From: Pedobacter sp. WC2423
GTDB lineage: Bacteria > Bacteroidota > Bacteroidia > Sphingobacteriales > Sphingobacteriaceae
DNA length: 64,000 nucleotides
Assembly (NCBI RefSeq): GCF_040822065.1
Contig: NZ_CP162005.1
Span: 5,084,001-5,148,000, forward strand
Direction: 5' to 3'
The notes beneath the pieces were generated by a model. It was not told the origin of the DNA. It saw nothing but the letters and a program-made list of their open reading frames with translations, and did not search any database. Position numbers and translations under genes: made by a program. Shown here one piece after another: positions 43,233 to 51,901 of the stretch (position 1 is its first letter; each line of letters starts with the position of its first letter).

Positions 43233-45905
43233 ATGAGCATTTCTACTAAATACGATCCCGCCGAAACCGAAGACAAGTGGTACAGCTACTGGTTGTCAAA
43301 AAAGTTTTTTCATTCTGAACCAGACGAACGTGAACCCTATACCATTGTGATTCCTCCGCCAAACGTCACTGGAGTATTACATATGGGCCATATGCTCAAC
43401 AACACGATTCAGGATGTCATGATTCGCCGTGCACGTATGCAAGGTAAAAATGCATGCTGGGTTCCTGGAACTGACCATGCTTCTATTGCTACTGAAGCTA
43501 AAGTGGTTGCGATGTTGAAAGAAAGAGGCATCAGCAAAAAAGATCTGACCAGAGAAGAATTCATGACCTATGCATGGGAGTGGAAAGAAAAATACGGTGG
43601 TATTATCCTGGATCAGCTTAAAAAACTGGGCGCAAGCTGCGACTGGGACCGTACACGTTTTACGCTGGAAGATGACCTTTCAGAGTCTGTTATTGACTGT
43701 TTTATTGACCTGTATAAAAAGGGAAGAATTTATCGTGGTGTCCGTATGGTCAACTGGGATCCGGCTGGTAAAACTGCCGTTTCTGATGAAGAGGTAATCC
43801 GTAAGGAAGTGAATCAGAAGTTGTATTATATTAAATACTCTATTGCTCCTGCTACAGGTACAGCTACTGAATTCATAACGATTGCAACTACGCGTCCCGA
43901 AACAATTATGGCTGATGCAGCAATCTGTATCAATCCAAATGATGAACGTTATACACATCTTAAAGGTAAAAAAGTATTTGTTCCTTTAATCAACCGCGAG
44001 ATCCCAGTTATTGAGGATGAATATGTAACAATGGATTTCGGTACGGGTTGTTTAAAGGTAACTCCTGCGCATGATTTAAATGATTATGAGCTGGGCGTGA
44101 AACATAAACTTCCGGTAATCGATATCTTGAATGATGATGGTACTTTAAATGAGCTTGCTGTTATTCTGGTAGGTGAAGACCGTTTTATTGCCCGTAAAAA
44201 GATTGCAGTATTACTGGACGAAGCAGGTCATCTGGAGAAAGTAGAAGACTATAAATCGCAGGTTGGGTTCTCTGAACGTACTGATGCTGCAATTGAGCCT
44301 AAGCTTTCTTTACAATGGTTCTGTAAAATGGACGAAATGGCCAAACCTGCATTAGCTGATGTACTGAATGGTGATGTGAAGCTTATTCCTGAGAAATTTG
44401 TGAATACTTACCGTCACTGGATGGAGAATGTGAGGGATTGGAATATCAGCCGCCAGTTATGGTGGGGACAGCGTATTCCTGCATGGTTTGATGATAAAGG
44501 GGACTGGGTAGTTGCAAAAACCAAAGAAGATGCTTTAAATGAATTTTTAAAGCTTAAAGATATTGACGGTAAATTTACTGAAGATGAAGCGAATGGATTT
44601 AAACATCAGTTATCTGCTTTTATCAGACAGGATGATGATGTATTAGATACCTGGTTTTCTGCCTGGTTATGGCCGATTTCTGTGTTTAATGGGTTGAAAG
44701 ATCCGGGAAATAAGGATATTAATTATTATTATCCTACGAATGATTTGGTTACTGCCCCTGAGATTTTATTCTTCTGGGTAGCGCGTATGATTATGGCGGG
44801 ACATGAGTTTATGGGCAAAAAGCCGTTTACAAATGTGTACCTGACTGGTATTGTACGTGATAAGTTAGGCCGTAAAATGTCTAAGTCTTTGGGTAATTCT
44901 CCTGATCCGATTGGTTTGATCGAAAAATACGGAGCAGATGGTGTCAGGGTAGGAATGCTATTATGTTCTCCTGCTGGTAATGATTTGATGTTCGATGAGA
45001 GCTACTGTGAGCAGGGAAGGAATTTTGCGAATAAGATCTGGAATGCTTTCCGTTTAGTGAAAGGGTGGGAGGTTGATGAGACTTTAGCAAATCCTAATGC
45101 ACAGGCTATTTTATGGTTTGAGAATCGTTTCAATGAGGCCTTAGCTGAAATTGAGGATAATTATAAGCAGTACCGTTTGTCGGAGGCCTTAATGACAACT
45201 TATAAGCTGGTGTGGGACGATTTCTGTGCGTGGTACCTGGAAATGGTCAAACCAGTTTATCAGCATCCGATTGATCCGGTTTCTCTGAAAGCAACGATTG
45301 GTTTCTTTGAAAAGATCTTAAGTTTATTGCATCCGTTTATGCCGTTTATTACGGAAGAATTGTGGCATGATGAGCTATTTGGTACAAAAGGGGAGATGGA
45401 TTGCATTATTGTAGCGCCTTATCCTGTTGTGGAGCCTGCTGATTTACCTTTGTTAAAGGATGTTGAAGTGGTGAAAGGGATTGTTGCTGAAGTACGTAAT
45501 ATCCGTAATACTAAACAGATTTCTCCGAAAGAAGGGCTGCCTTTAAGTGTGAAAGTTAATTCTTCTTTAGCTTACGCTCAATGGCTGACTATTATTTCTA
45601 AACTGGCAAATATTACTGAGGTAGATTTTGTAAGTGATAAAGTGGTTGGTGCTGCTGGTTTCATGGTTGGAAATGATGAGTTTTTTATACAGCTGAATGA
45701 AACGATTGATGTGGATGCGGAACGGGTGAGGCTGAATGGAGAACTGGAGTATTTGCAAGGATTCTTGAAGTCGGTTGATGCGAAGTTGGGCAATGAAAGG
45801 TTTGTACAGAATGCGAAGCCAGAGATTATTCAGAATGAAAGAAATAAGAAGGCTGATGCTGAAGCGAAGGTGAAGATTATACAAGAGTCTCTTCTGAGTT
45901 TGTAA
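43233..45905 (+). CDS. valS: Valyl-tRNA synthetase
   Basis: An 890-residue class I synthetase that charges tRNA-Val with valine. The HIGH motif appears as HMGH at 50-53 (PPPNVTGVLHMGHML), and KMSKS at 548-552 (GRKMSKSLGNSPDP). The editing domain CP1 (TTRPETIMADAAICINP, GTGCLKVTPAHDLNDYELG) is complete, as are the anticodon-binding domain and the C-terminal coiled coil (YLQGFLKSVDAKLGNERFVQNAKPEI region). The stop codon forms the first bases of a very long terminator hairpin. Confidence 0.99.
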   Translation: MSISTKYDPAETEDKWYSYWLSKKFFHSEPDEREPYTIVIPPPNVTGVLHMGHMLNNTIQDVMIRRARMQGKNACWVPGTDHASIATEAKVVAMLKERGISKKDLTREEFMTYAWEWKEKYGGIILDQLKKLGASCDWDRTRFTLEDDLSESVIDCFIDLYKKGRIYRGVRMVNWDPAGKTAVSDEEVIRKEVNQKLYYIKYSIAPATGTATEFITIATTRPETIMADAAICINPNDERYTHLKGKKVFVPLINREIPVIEDEYVTMDFGTGCLKVTPAHDLNDYELGVKHKLPVIDILNDDGTLNELAVILVGEDRFIARKKIAVLLDEAGHLEKVEDYKSQVGFSERTDAAIEPKLSLQWFCKMDEMAKPALADVLNGDVKLIPEKFVNTYRHWMENVRDWNISRQLWWGQRIPAWFDDKGDWVVAKTKEDALNEFLKLKDIDGKFTEDEANGFKHQLSAFIRQDDDVLDTWFSAWLWPISVFNGLKDPGNKDINYYYPTNDLVTAPEILFFWVARMIMAGHEFMGKKPFTNVYLTGIVRDKLGRKMSKSLGNSPDPIGLIEKYGADGVRVGMLLCSPAGNDLMFDESYCEQGRNFANKIWNAFRLVKGWEVDETLANPNAQAILWFENRFNEALAEIEDNYKQYRLSEALMTTYKLVWDDFCAWYLEMVKPVYQHPIDPVSLKATIGFFEKILSLLHPFMPFITEELWHDELFGTKGEMDCIIVAPYPVVEPADLPLLKDVEVVKGIVAEVRNIRNTKQISPKEGLPLSVKVNSSLAYAQWLTIISKLANITEVDFVSDKVVGAAGFMVGNDEFFIQLNETIDVDAERVRLNGELEYLQGFLKSVDAKLGNERFVQNAKPEIIQNERNKKADAEAKVKIIQESLLSL

Positions 45906-45989
45906 AATAAAAAAAGGAAGGGCGTTTTCCTTGCTTACGGTGCGAAGAGCATCCAAGGCAAGGAAAACGCCCTTCCTTTTTTTATTTTA
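45903..45989. terminator. Very long terminator hairpin after valS, 32-base perfect arms
   Basis: Positions 45903-45934 and 45958-45989 are exact complements over 32 bases, including the valS stop codon. The 23-base loop carries a further 5-pair stem (45939-45943 with 45949-45953). A T-rich arm end should make it work on the plus strand, and the symmetric A-run on the minus strand. Confidence 0.85.
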
Positions 45990-46455
45990 TTACCTGCAAT
46001 TTGAATTGGAACATAAATGATGGTTACCTGTTTGATGTTTAGATTCAAATATATCTGAATATATAGATGTCTTTGTTGCTAGATTGATTAAACCCTTTTC
46101 GCTTTAATCAGAGATATATAAATGCGTATAGATGTTTATATTTTTAGATATCTATATACTGCTGATATCTGATCTGATGAATTGGCTGGGTTTAGAGTTA
46201 GCTTGCATTAATCGCTGTGATTGACGATAAATCGCTATTTAAAGATGTAATTGTTTCTTTGTATATAGATATCTGTATTTATAGATATGTAAATATCTTT
46301 ATGCTAAAGTGTCTTTATTTTTGAGTGTTTTTAAATCTATATTTCTTTGTGTCTTGATATCTATATATAAATAAATATAGATTTTGATGTATCAAGAGAT
46401 GAGTGTTTTTGTGTTTTCTCAGATTGATTGTAAGCTTCTTACAGAAGTGAAAAAC
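45990..46455. other. AT-rich gene-free region with repeated TATAGAT words
   Basis: No coding frame is convincing. The words TATAGAT(A/G)T, AGATATCT and GATATCTATA recur at about 46063, 46128, 46146, 46265, 46281 and 46356. A GATTAAA/TTTAATC inverted pair lies at about 46085-46109. The purpose is unknown; the region separates two convergent genes. Confidence 0.5.
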
Positions 46456-46917
46456 TTACAGCAAAGAGTATTCAGGAAGTTCCTCTATAAACAAAAACTG
46501 AGAAGCCACATGATCGATTTGTGCATAGCAATGCTTCAGGCCATTGGTCACTACAAGCCATTTGGCTTTATGTACAGAGTTATATCTTGCGGCCTGATCA
46601 AATACGCCCTGAGAAATTTTAATGGAAGGAGCTTTGCACTCTATGACCATAATTCTTTCTCCACTGGTATTAAAAATGACAATATCAGTTCTTTTCTGAA
46701 GCTGATTCAGATTCAGGCCCCCTTCTATTTGTATCAAAGACTTCGGAAACTTTTTATCTTTTATCAAATAATGGATAAAATGCTGCCTTACCCACTCTTC
46801 AGGAGTTAAAACGAGATGTTTTTTCCGTACTTCATCAAAAATAAAGTACTGCTCTTCTTTCTGGGTTATCCGGAAAGGATGCTGCGGTAGGTTCAATGCT
46901 GTAGGTGTAAATGCCAT
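46456..46917 (-). CDS. HsdR N-terminal-domain protein, PD-(D/E)XK nuclease-like
   Basis: A 153-residue stand-alone protein similar to the N-terminal nuclease part of type I restriction HsdR. It begins LPQHPFRITQKEEQYFIFDEVRKKHL is the region; its core block LTPEEWVRQHFIHYL is typical. The PD-(D/E)XK site is visible: Asp in KRTDIVIF near 97 and the pair in VIECKAP near 110-116. There is no helicase part and no HsdM or HsdS gene nearby, so it is not a working type I system. It is divergent from holA across 54 bases, an arrangement I recall from other Bacteroidetes. Confidence 0.87.
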   Translation of the reverse strand: MAFTPTALNLPQHPFRITQKEEQYFIFDEVRKKHLVLTPEEWVRQHFIHYLIKDKKFPKSLIQIEGGLNLNQLQKRTDIVIFNTSGERIMVIECKAPSIKISQGVFDQAARYNSVHKAKWLVVTNGLKHCYAQIDHVASQFLFIEELPEYSLL

Positions 46918-46956
46918 TTGTGCAAAAATAACCTTTAAAAATTAGTAATTAGCCGT

Positions 46957-46964
46957 TACATTTG
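46957..46964 (+). promoter_or_regulatory. -7 box of holA
   Basis: TACATTTG fits TAnnTTTG and ends 7 bases before the holA ATG at 46972. No clear -33 TTG is present. Confidence 0.45.
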
Positions 46965-46971
46965 GATAATT

Positions 46972-47997
46972 ATGACTGCTGCTGATATTATCAAAGACCT
47001 CAAAGCTAAAAAATTCAAGCCTGTTTATCTTTTGCATGGTGAAGAACCTTATTATATCGACCAGATTATTCATTATATGGAAGATCATATATTGAATGAT
47101 ATGGAGAAAGGTTTCAACCAGACTATATTGTATGGTAAAGATACGGACATGGCCACGATTTTAAATGCAGCAAAACGTTATCCGATGATGTCAGACTATC
47201 AGCTGATCGTGGTGAAAGAGGCACAGGATCTGAAGTGGTCTAAGGAAACAGAGGGAAGCAGTAAAGAAGCTGAGTTTATTCAGAATTATTTTGAGAAACC
47301 GCTGGACAGTACTATTCTTGTGCTGGGCTATAAATATGCGAATTTTGATAAACGTAAAAAGATATTTAAATCAATTACTAAAAGCGGAGTTGTCTTTCAG
47401 TCTGATCCGGTAAGGGATTATAAACTGGCGCAATGGATTGAAGAACTTGTAAAGGGGATGGGTGCGAAGATTGCCCCGCAGGCATCAGCTTTGATGGCAG
47501 AATATCTGGGTGCAGATTTATCTAAAATATCAAATGAGCTGGAAAAGCTATTGCTGAATATCAGTAAAGAAACTATCATTGATACTGAGCTTGTACAGCG
47601 CAATATCGGTATCAGTAAAGAGTATAATGTTTTTGAATTGCAGAAGGCGCTGGCTTCGCGTAATGTGCTGAAATGTAATCAGATTATTAATTACTTCGCT
47701 GATAATCCGAAAGCCAATCCAATGGTAATGGTCATGGCAAACTTAAATAGCTATTTCTCGAAAATCCTGAAATATCATTATTTGCAAAACAAAGGTGATG
47801 CAGCTAAAGAACTTGGGGTAAACCCATATTTTGTAAAGGACTATGAAACTGCGGCAAGGAATTATAACCTCAACAAAACATTTGATATTATCAGTTTGCT
47901 CAGAGAATATGATTTGAAGAGTAAAGGAGTGGACAGTACAGGTAATGTTACTGACGGAGAATTATTGAAAGAATTGTTGTTTAAGATGATCCACTAG
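46972..47997 (+). CDS. holA: DNA polymerase III delta subunit
   Basis: A 341-residue clamp-loader subunit that opens the sliding clamp. The N-terminal domain has KKFKPVYLLHGEEPYYIDQI near 12-31, the family signature, followed by DYQLIVVKEAQDL near 76. The middle lid domain and C-terminal collar (LLREYDLKSKGVDSTGNVTDGELLKELLFKM region, core YDLKSKGVD) are complete. It is divergent from the HsdR-N gene; no other replication genes are close. A 190-base spacer with no recognisable feature follows it. Confidence 0.95.
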   Translation: MTAADIIKDLKAKKFKPVYLLHGEEPYYIDQIIHYMEDHILNDMEKGFNQTILYGKDTDMATILNAAKRYPMMSDYQLIVVKEAQDLKWSKETEGSSKEAEFIQNYFEKPLDSTILVLGYKYANFDKRKKIFKSITKSGVVFQSDPVRDYKLAQWIEELVKGMGAKIAPQASALMAEYLGADLSKISNELEKLLLNISKETIIDTELVQRNIGISKEYNVFELQKALASRNVLKCNQIINYFADNPKANPMVMVMANLNSYFSKILKYHYLQNKGDAAKELGVNPYFVKDYETAARNYNLNKTFDIISLLREYDLKSKGVDSTGNVTDGELLKELLFKMIH

Positions 47998-48176
47998 GCG
48001 GATCTTCCGGGGTGTAAAAAATAAATTGGATAATTGTCTTATTTTCAGATATAAACCATGCTGTGATGAACATATTTATCCGCTCTTAGACCAAGCCTGT
48101 TCTTTGCCTGTTTTTGTACCTCATTGTTACGCTGATTTTGTCTTATTTATTTAACCACATATTCTTTCTCTTTTAT

Positions 48177-48184
48177 TAGTTTTG
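48177..48184 (+). promoter_or_regulatory. -7 box of the EVE-domain gene
   Basis: TAGTTTTG fits TAnnTTTG and ends 4 bases before the ATG at 48189, which would give a leaderless message. No -33 TTG is seen at the right distance. Confidence 0.4.
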
Positions 48185-48188
48185 ACTA

Positions 48189-48593
48189 ATGAATTATTTC
48201 TTAGTCAAATCAGAACCTTTTAAATATAGCTGGGAACAGTTTAACAAAGACGGAAGAACCTTTTGGGACGGTGTACGTAACTATCAGGCACGCAATAATC
48301 TCAAATTGATGAAAGAGGGAGATCTTGTTCTTTTTTATCATAGCAATGAGGGTAAACATGTGGTAGGGATCGCGAAAGTGGTCAGAGAGTTTTATCAGGA
48401 TCCAACTACTGATGATGCGAACTGGGTAGTTGTAGATCTTGTTCCCGTAGAAACGCTTAAAAACCCAGTTACCCTGGAACAGGTTAAAGCTGAAGAAAGT
48501 CTTAAAGATATTTCCTTAGTCAGACAGGGCCGTTTGTCAGTGATGGAGCTTAAAGCTACTGAATTTGATAAGATCCTGGAAATGGGAAGCTAA
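48189..48593 (+). CDS. EVE domain-containing protein
   Basis: A 134-residue single-domain protein of the EVE (PUA-like) family. The signature blocks are YFLVKSEPFKYSW at 3-15, WDGVRNYQARNNLKLMKEGD near 26-45 and LVLFYHSNEGKHVVGIAKV near 46-64. EVE domains bind modified bases in nucleic acids, and similar proteins occur in thymocyte nuclear protein 1. The role in bacteria is not settled. Its last 4 bases overlap the 3' end of the convergent antiporter gene. Confidence 0.93.
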   Translation: MNYFLVKSEPFKYSWEQFNKDGRTFWDGVRNYQARNNLKLMKEGDLVLFYHSNEGKHVVGIAKVVREFYQDPTTDDANWVVVDLVPVETLKNPVTLEQVKAEESLKDISLVRQGRLSVMELKATEFDKILEMGS

Positions 48594-49780
48594 GCAGAAA
48601 TTTCAGCTTTTACCATTTTTTTGCTGGCCAGCAGGCCTATGCTCATCACTAAGCTTGAACCTAATACCACAAGGAACAGGAAAGAAGTGCCGATCTCCGG
48701 CAGTCTTAATGACGGAGGTAAATTATAATATAATAAAATACTGATCAGTCCGCGGGGAGCAATGACGCTCTCCGTCCCACTGTTCTCTTTTCTGAATAGC
48801 TTTAAATAGATGATCCTGATCAGGTAAATAGTCATCAGAATGAAGACACCGTTCATCAGGGTAATCCCATTGTTCAGTTCATAGATATTCATGGTAAAAC
48901 CAAAAATTACAAAGAAAAAAGTACGGATAATAAAGGCCGTTTCAGCAGATAACTGATGCAGCTGTTCCAGATCTTTCGATAAATTTTTATAAATAAACAT
49001 ACTTCTGAAATAGAAATGTTCAATTGCGTCGGCATTGTTTAAGAATAATCCAAAAGAAAGTACCAGTACCAATGAAGATAAGTGATAAGACTGGCCTACA
49101 GCATATACAAGGATCAGGATGGAAATAATCAGGAAGAATTTAATATGATGAGAGATCTTTCCCATCAAATATAGAAGCAGGATGCAGGAGATGATGGAAA
49201 GTATGATAATCAATAGCGTGCTTAGTCCTAATCCTGTGAAAGAAGAAATAGAGATATGTGGATTGGTCACTGCAAAATTGAACAGTATAATTCCCAGAAT
49301 ATCTGAAAATGAGGACTCGTAGATAATAAATTCCTTGCTTTTACCGGTCAGCGCAGCAGCAGAGGGAATGGCAATCGCTGAACTGATGACACTGAAAGGA
49401 ATCGCATTGGTGAAGCAGCGATAGAAGTCCTGCCCGGTGATTTGGTAAATGATCAGCGTAATTGCGGAAACCGTTGCAGCCAGAATAAAAAAAGCCGAGA
49501 GAAAAGCTCCTCTGATCAGCTTATTCTTTTCCCGCTCATATTTTAATTCCAGTGCTCCTTCAAAAACAATTAAGATCAGGCCCACTGTACCCAGTGTTGG
49601 CAATACTTTTAAGAAATCGAAAGTTTGAATGTGCAGCTGATCTACCAGAACATGCAAACCAATTCCCAGTAAAAGAAGCAATAGTACGGAGGGGAGCTTT
49701 GTTTTGCTCGCTACTAAATCAAAGAGATAAGAAAATATGACCAGTCCGCTCAGAATAATCAATGTAGTGTACGTGGTCAT
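48590..49780 (-). CDS. Cation:proton antiporter (CPA family)
   Basis: A 396-residue inner-membrane protein with about 11-12 hydrophobic helices and no C-terminal cytoplasmic domain, so it lacks TrkA-type regulation. The N terminus carries LPSVLLLLLLGIGLHVL and a conserved charged helix (LIVFEGALELKYEREKNKLIRG core FEGALELKYE). The central NAIPFSVISSAIAIPSAAALTG and SFSDILGIILFN blocks carry the ion-binding Asp. It should exchange Na+ or K+ for H+. The thioesterase gene lies upstream on the same strand with 22 bases between. Confidence 0.9.
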   Translation of the reverse strand: MTTYTTLIILSGLVIFSYLFDLVASKTKLPSVLLLLLLGIGLHVLVDQLHIQTFDFLKVLPTLGTVGLILIVFEGALELKYEREKNKLIRGAFLSAFFILAATVSAITLIIYQITGQDFYRCFTNAIPFSVISSAIAIPSAAALTGKSKEFIIYESSFSDILGIILFNFAVTNPHISISSFTGLGLSTLLIIILSIISCILLLYLMGKISHHIKFFLIISILILVYAVGQSYHLSSLVLVLSFGLFLNNADAIEHFYFRSMFIYKNLSKDLEQLHQLSAETAFIIRTFFFVIFGFTMNIYELNNGITLMNGVFILMTIYLIRIIYLKLFRKENSGTESVIAPRGLISILLYYNLPPSLRLPEIGTSFLFLVVLGSSLVMSIGLLASKKMVKAEISA

Positions 49781-49802
49781 ATTATTCGTTTAAATGGCCT
49801 GG

Positions 49803-50324
49803 TTATTCGTTGAAGAATAAAGCCTTTAGTTCAATAGCGTCATTGGCTTTCATTTTGCCGGCTAAGATCAAACGTAATTGTCTTCTTCTTAATGCACCTG
49901 CATATAATTCAATCTCATCTTCTGTTTCAGGTAACAGTTCAGGAACAGGAATTGTTCTGCCACTCTGGTCAACTGCTACAAAAGTATAATAAGCTTCATT
50001 AGATTTAACACGGGTTCCTGAAGGAATATTTTCAGCCCAGACATCCATACGTACTTCTACAGAAGTATGAAAAGCACGGGTTACTTTCGCTTCAATGGTA
50101 ATTACATCTCCTAATTTAATAGGCTGTTTGAATGATACATTATCTACTGAAGCAGTAACGACAATCCGGTTACAATGTTTTTGTGCTGAAATCGCAGCAG
50201 CGATATCCATCCAGTGCAGTAACCGGCCACCCATTAAATTGTTTAGCGTATTGGTGTCATTGGGTAGAACCAATTCGTTCATAACCGTGAACGAATTTTT
50301 AGGATTTTTTACTATTGTGCTCAT
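49803..50324 (-). CDS. Acyl-CoA thioesterase (hotdog fold)
   Basis: A 173-residue single-hotdog thioesterase of the YciA/acyl-CoA hydrolase type. The block NTLNNLMGGRLLHWMDIAAAISAQKHC near 24-50 contains the family GG and catalytic-Asp region; its core is GGRLLHWMDIAA. ASVDNVSFKQPIKLGD near 60 and EVRMDVWAENIPSGTRV near 90 complete the fold. It hydrolyses acyl-CoA to free acid in the cytoplasm. A second, different hotdog thioesterase is encoded at 63403. It shares strand with the antiporter downstream. Confidence 0.92.
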   Translation of the reverse strand: MSTIVKNPKNSFTVMNELVLPNDTNTLNNLMGGRLLHWMDIAAAISAQKHCNRIVVTASVDNVSFKQPIKLGDVITIEAKVTRAFHTSVEVRMDVWAENIPSGTRVKSNEAYYTFVAVDQSGRTIPVPELLPETEDEIELYAGALRRRQLRLILAGKMKANDAIELKALFFNE

Positions 50325-50401
50325 ATTACTGCAAAAGTAAACAAAATGTGAGACTTCATGTTATCCTATTGTTTCCACCTAATTAATAAGCAATTTTATA
50401 T

Positions 50402-51892
50402 ATGAGTAACCAAACGCTGATCCAGTATTTTCACTGGTACTATGACGAAGAACAGAAATTATGGCAAAAAGCTACAGAACAGGCTCCTGCGCTAAAAGAA
50501 ATTGGGATTACCGGCGTTTGGTTCCCGCCAGCCTATAAATCTACAGCAGGTGCAGATTCTGTAGGGTACGATTGCTACGACCTGTTCGATTTAGGTGAAT
50601 TTGATCAGAAAAACAGTGTGCCGACTAAATATGGTACTAAAGATGAATACCTGCAAGCCGTCAATGCTTTACATGAACAGCAGATTATGGTGCTCGCAGA
50701 CGTAGTTTTTAACCATAAAGCAGGAGCCGATGAGCTGGAAAAGATAGCTGTACGCAGAGTTGACGAAAATAACAGAGAAGAATATACTTCAGACGTTTTT
50801 GAAATTGAAGCCTGGACTAAGTTTACTTTCCCCGGTAGAAAAGGAAAATATTCTGAGTTTATCTGGGATAAAAGCTGTTTCAGCGGAATCGACTGGGCTG
50901 AGGATTTACAGGAAACTTCCATATTCTCTATACAAAATGAATATGGAGAAGGTTGGGAAGATGTACCTTCTGATGAATTGGGCAACTACGATTACCTGAT
51001 GTTTAATGATATTGAATTCAGAAACCAGGCTGTTCGTGAAGAATTGAAAAGATGGGGAGAATGGTATTATGAAACTAGCGGGGTAGATGGTTTCCGTTTA
51101 GATGCGGTGAAACATATAGCGACAGATTATCTGAATGAGTGGCTGGACCACATGAATGCAAAGTTTGATAAGCAATTCTTTATTATAGCTGAGAACTGGG
51201 TGGTGGATGATGTGATGAAACTGAGGAGTTATATTGATCTTACTGAAGGTAGAATGCAGTTATTTGATTCGATGTTACACCTTAACTTTCATACCGCAGC
51301 TGATGCCGGAGATGCTTATGACCTGAGTAAGATATTTGAAAATACACTAGTAGAGTCTCATCCGCAATTGTCAATTACATTTGTCGATAACCATGATTCA
51401 CAGCCCTTACAAGACTTGGAGACCTATGTTGATTTCTGGTTTCGTCCATTAGCTTATGCCTTAATCCTTTTAAGAGAGCAGGGGATACCTTGCGTATTTT
51501 ATACGGATTTATATGGCGCGAAATATACGGATCATGATGATAAGGGGAACGAAGCGGAAGTTGAGCTTGTTGCGCTGGAAAGCCTTCCTTTAATGACCAA
51601 ATTGCGCAGAGATCTGGCTTACGGTTTTCAACGTGATTATCTGGATCATCCGAACTGCATCGGCTGGACAAGAGAGGGAATACCAGAGCTTGAAAATTCG
51701 GGTATTGCAGTGGTACTCAGTAATGGTGAGCAAGGTATTAAGAAAATGGAAATGGGGATAGGCCATGCCGGCAAAACATTCATCGATGTATTCGGTTACA
51801 GAAAAGAAGAAGTGACAATCGATGAAAATGGCTGGGCTGAATTCTTTTGTGAAGCCGGAAGTGTTTCTGCCTGGATTATAAAAGTGATTTAA
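50402..51892 (+). CDS. Cytoplasmic alpha-amylase (GH13)
   Basis: A 496-residue glycoside hydrolase that cleaves alpha-1,4-glucans, with no signal peptide, so it acts inside the cell. The four GH13 regions are clear: DVVFNH at 100-105, GFRLDAVKH at 230-238 (nucleophile Asp234), IIAENWVV near 261-268 (acid Glu264), and FVDNHD at 327-332 (Asp332). The overall form is like the cytoplasmic AmyS-type enzymes of subfamily GH13_5. No other glycogen genes are adjacent. It ends 9 bases before the T9SS plug stop on the other strand, with no terminator between. Confidence 0.96.
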   Translation: MSNQTLIQYFHWYYDEEQKLWQKATEQAPALKEIGITGVWFPPAYKSTAGADSVGYDCYDLFDLGEFDQKNSVPTKYGTKDEYLQAVNALHEQQIMVLADVVFNHKAGADELEKIAVRRVDENNREEYTSDVFEIEAWTKFTFPGRKGKYSEFIWDKSCFSGIDWAEDLQETSIFSIQNEYGEGWEDVPSDELGNYDYLMFNDIEFRNQAVREELKRWGEWYYETSGVDGFRLDAVKHIATDYLNEWLDHMNAKFDKQFFIIAENWVVDDVMKLRSYIDLTEGRMQLFDSMLHLNFHTAADAGDAYDLSKIFENTLVESHPQLSITFVDNHDSQPLQDLETYVDFWFRPLAYALILLREQGIPCVFYTDLYGAKYTDHDDKGNEAEVELVALESLPLMTKLRRDLAYGFQRDYLDHPNCIGWTREGIPELENSGIAVVLSNGEQGIKKMEMGIGHAGKTFIDVFGYRKEEVTIDENGWAEFFCEAGSVSAWIIKVI

Positions 51893-51901
51893 AAACGTAT
51901 A

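Noticed and set aside
43233..45905. valS acquired by transfer
   Set aside because: Length, motifs and base use look like its neighbours; nothing suggests foreign origin.
45990..46383. Chromosome replication origin
   Set aside because: The region is AT-rich with repeats, but I see no DnaA-box clusters and no dnaA or gyrB neighbours.
45990..46383. CRISPR array
   Set aside because: The repeated words are short, irregularly spaced and in both orientations; there are no cas genes.
46384..46809. A 141-codon plus-strand frame
   Set aside because: It lies mostly opposite the HsdR-N gene, whose protein has a recognisable family and catalytic residues; the plus-strand product has no recognisable pattern.
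46456..46917. A type I restriction-modification system
   Set aside because: Only the HsdR N-terminal domain is present; no HsdM, HsdS or helicase part lies nearby.
48590..48593. Four-base overlap of the EVE and antiporter gene ends as unusual
   Set aside because: Short convergent overlaps of stop codons are common in dense genomes.
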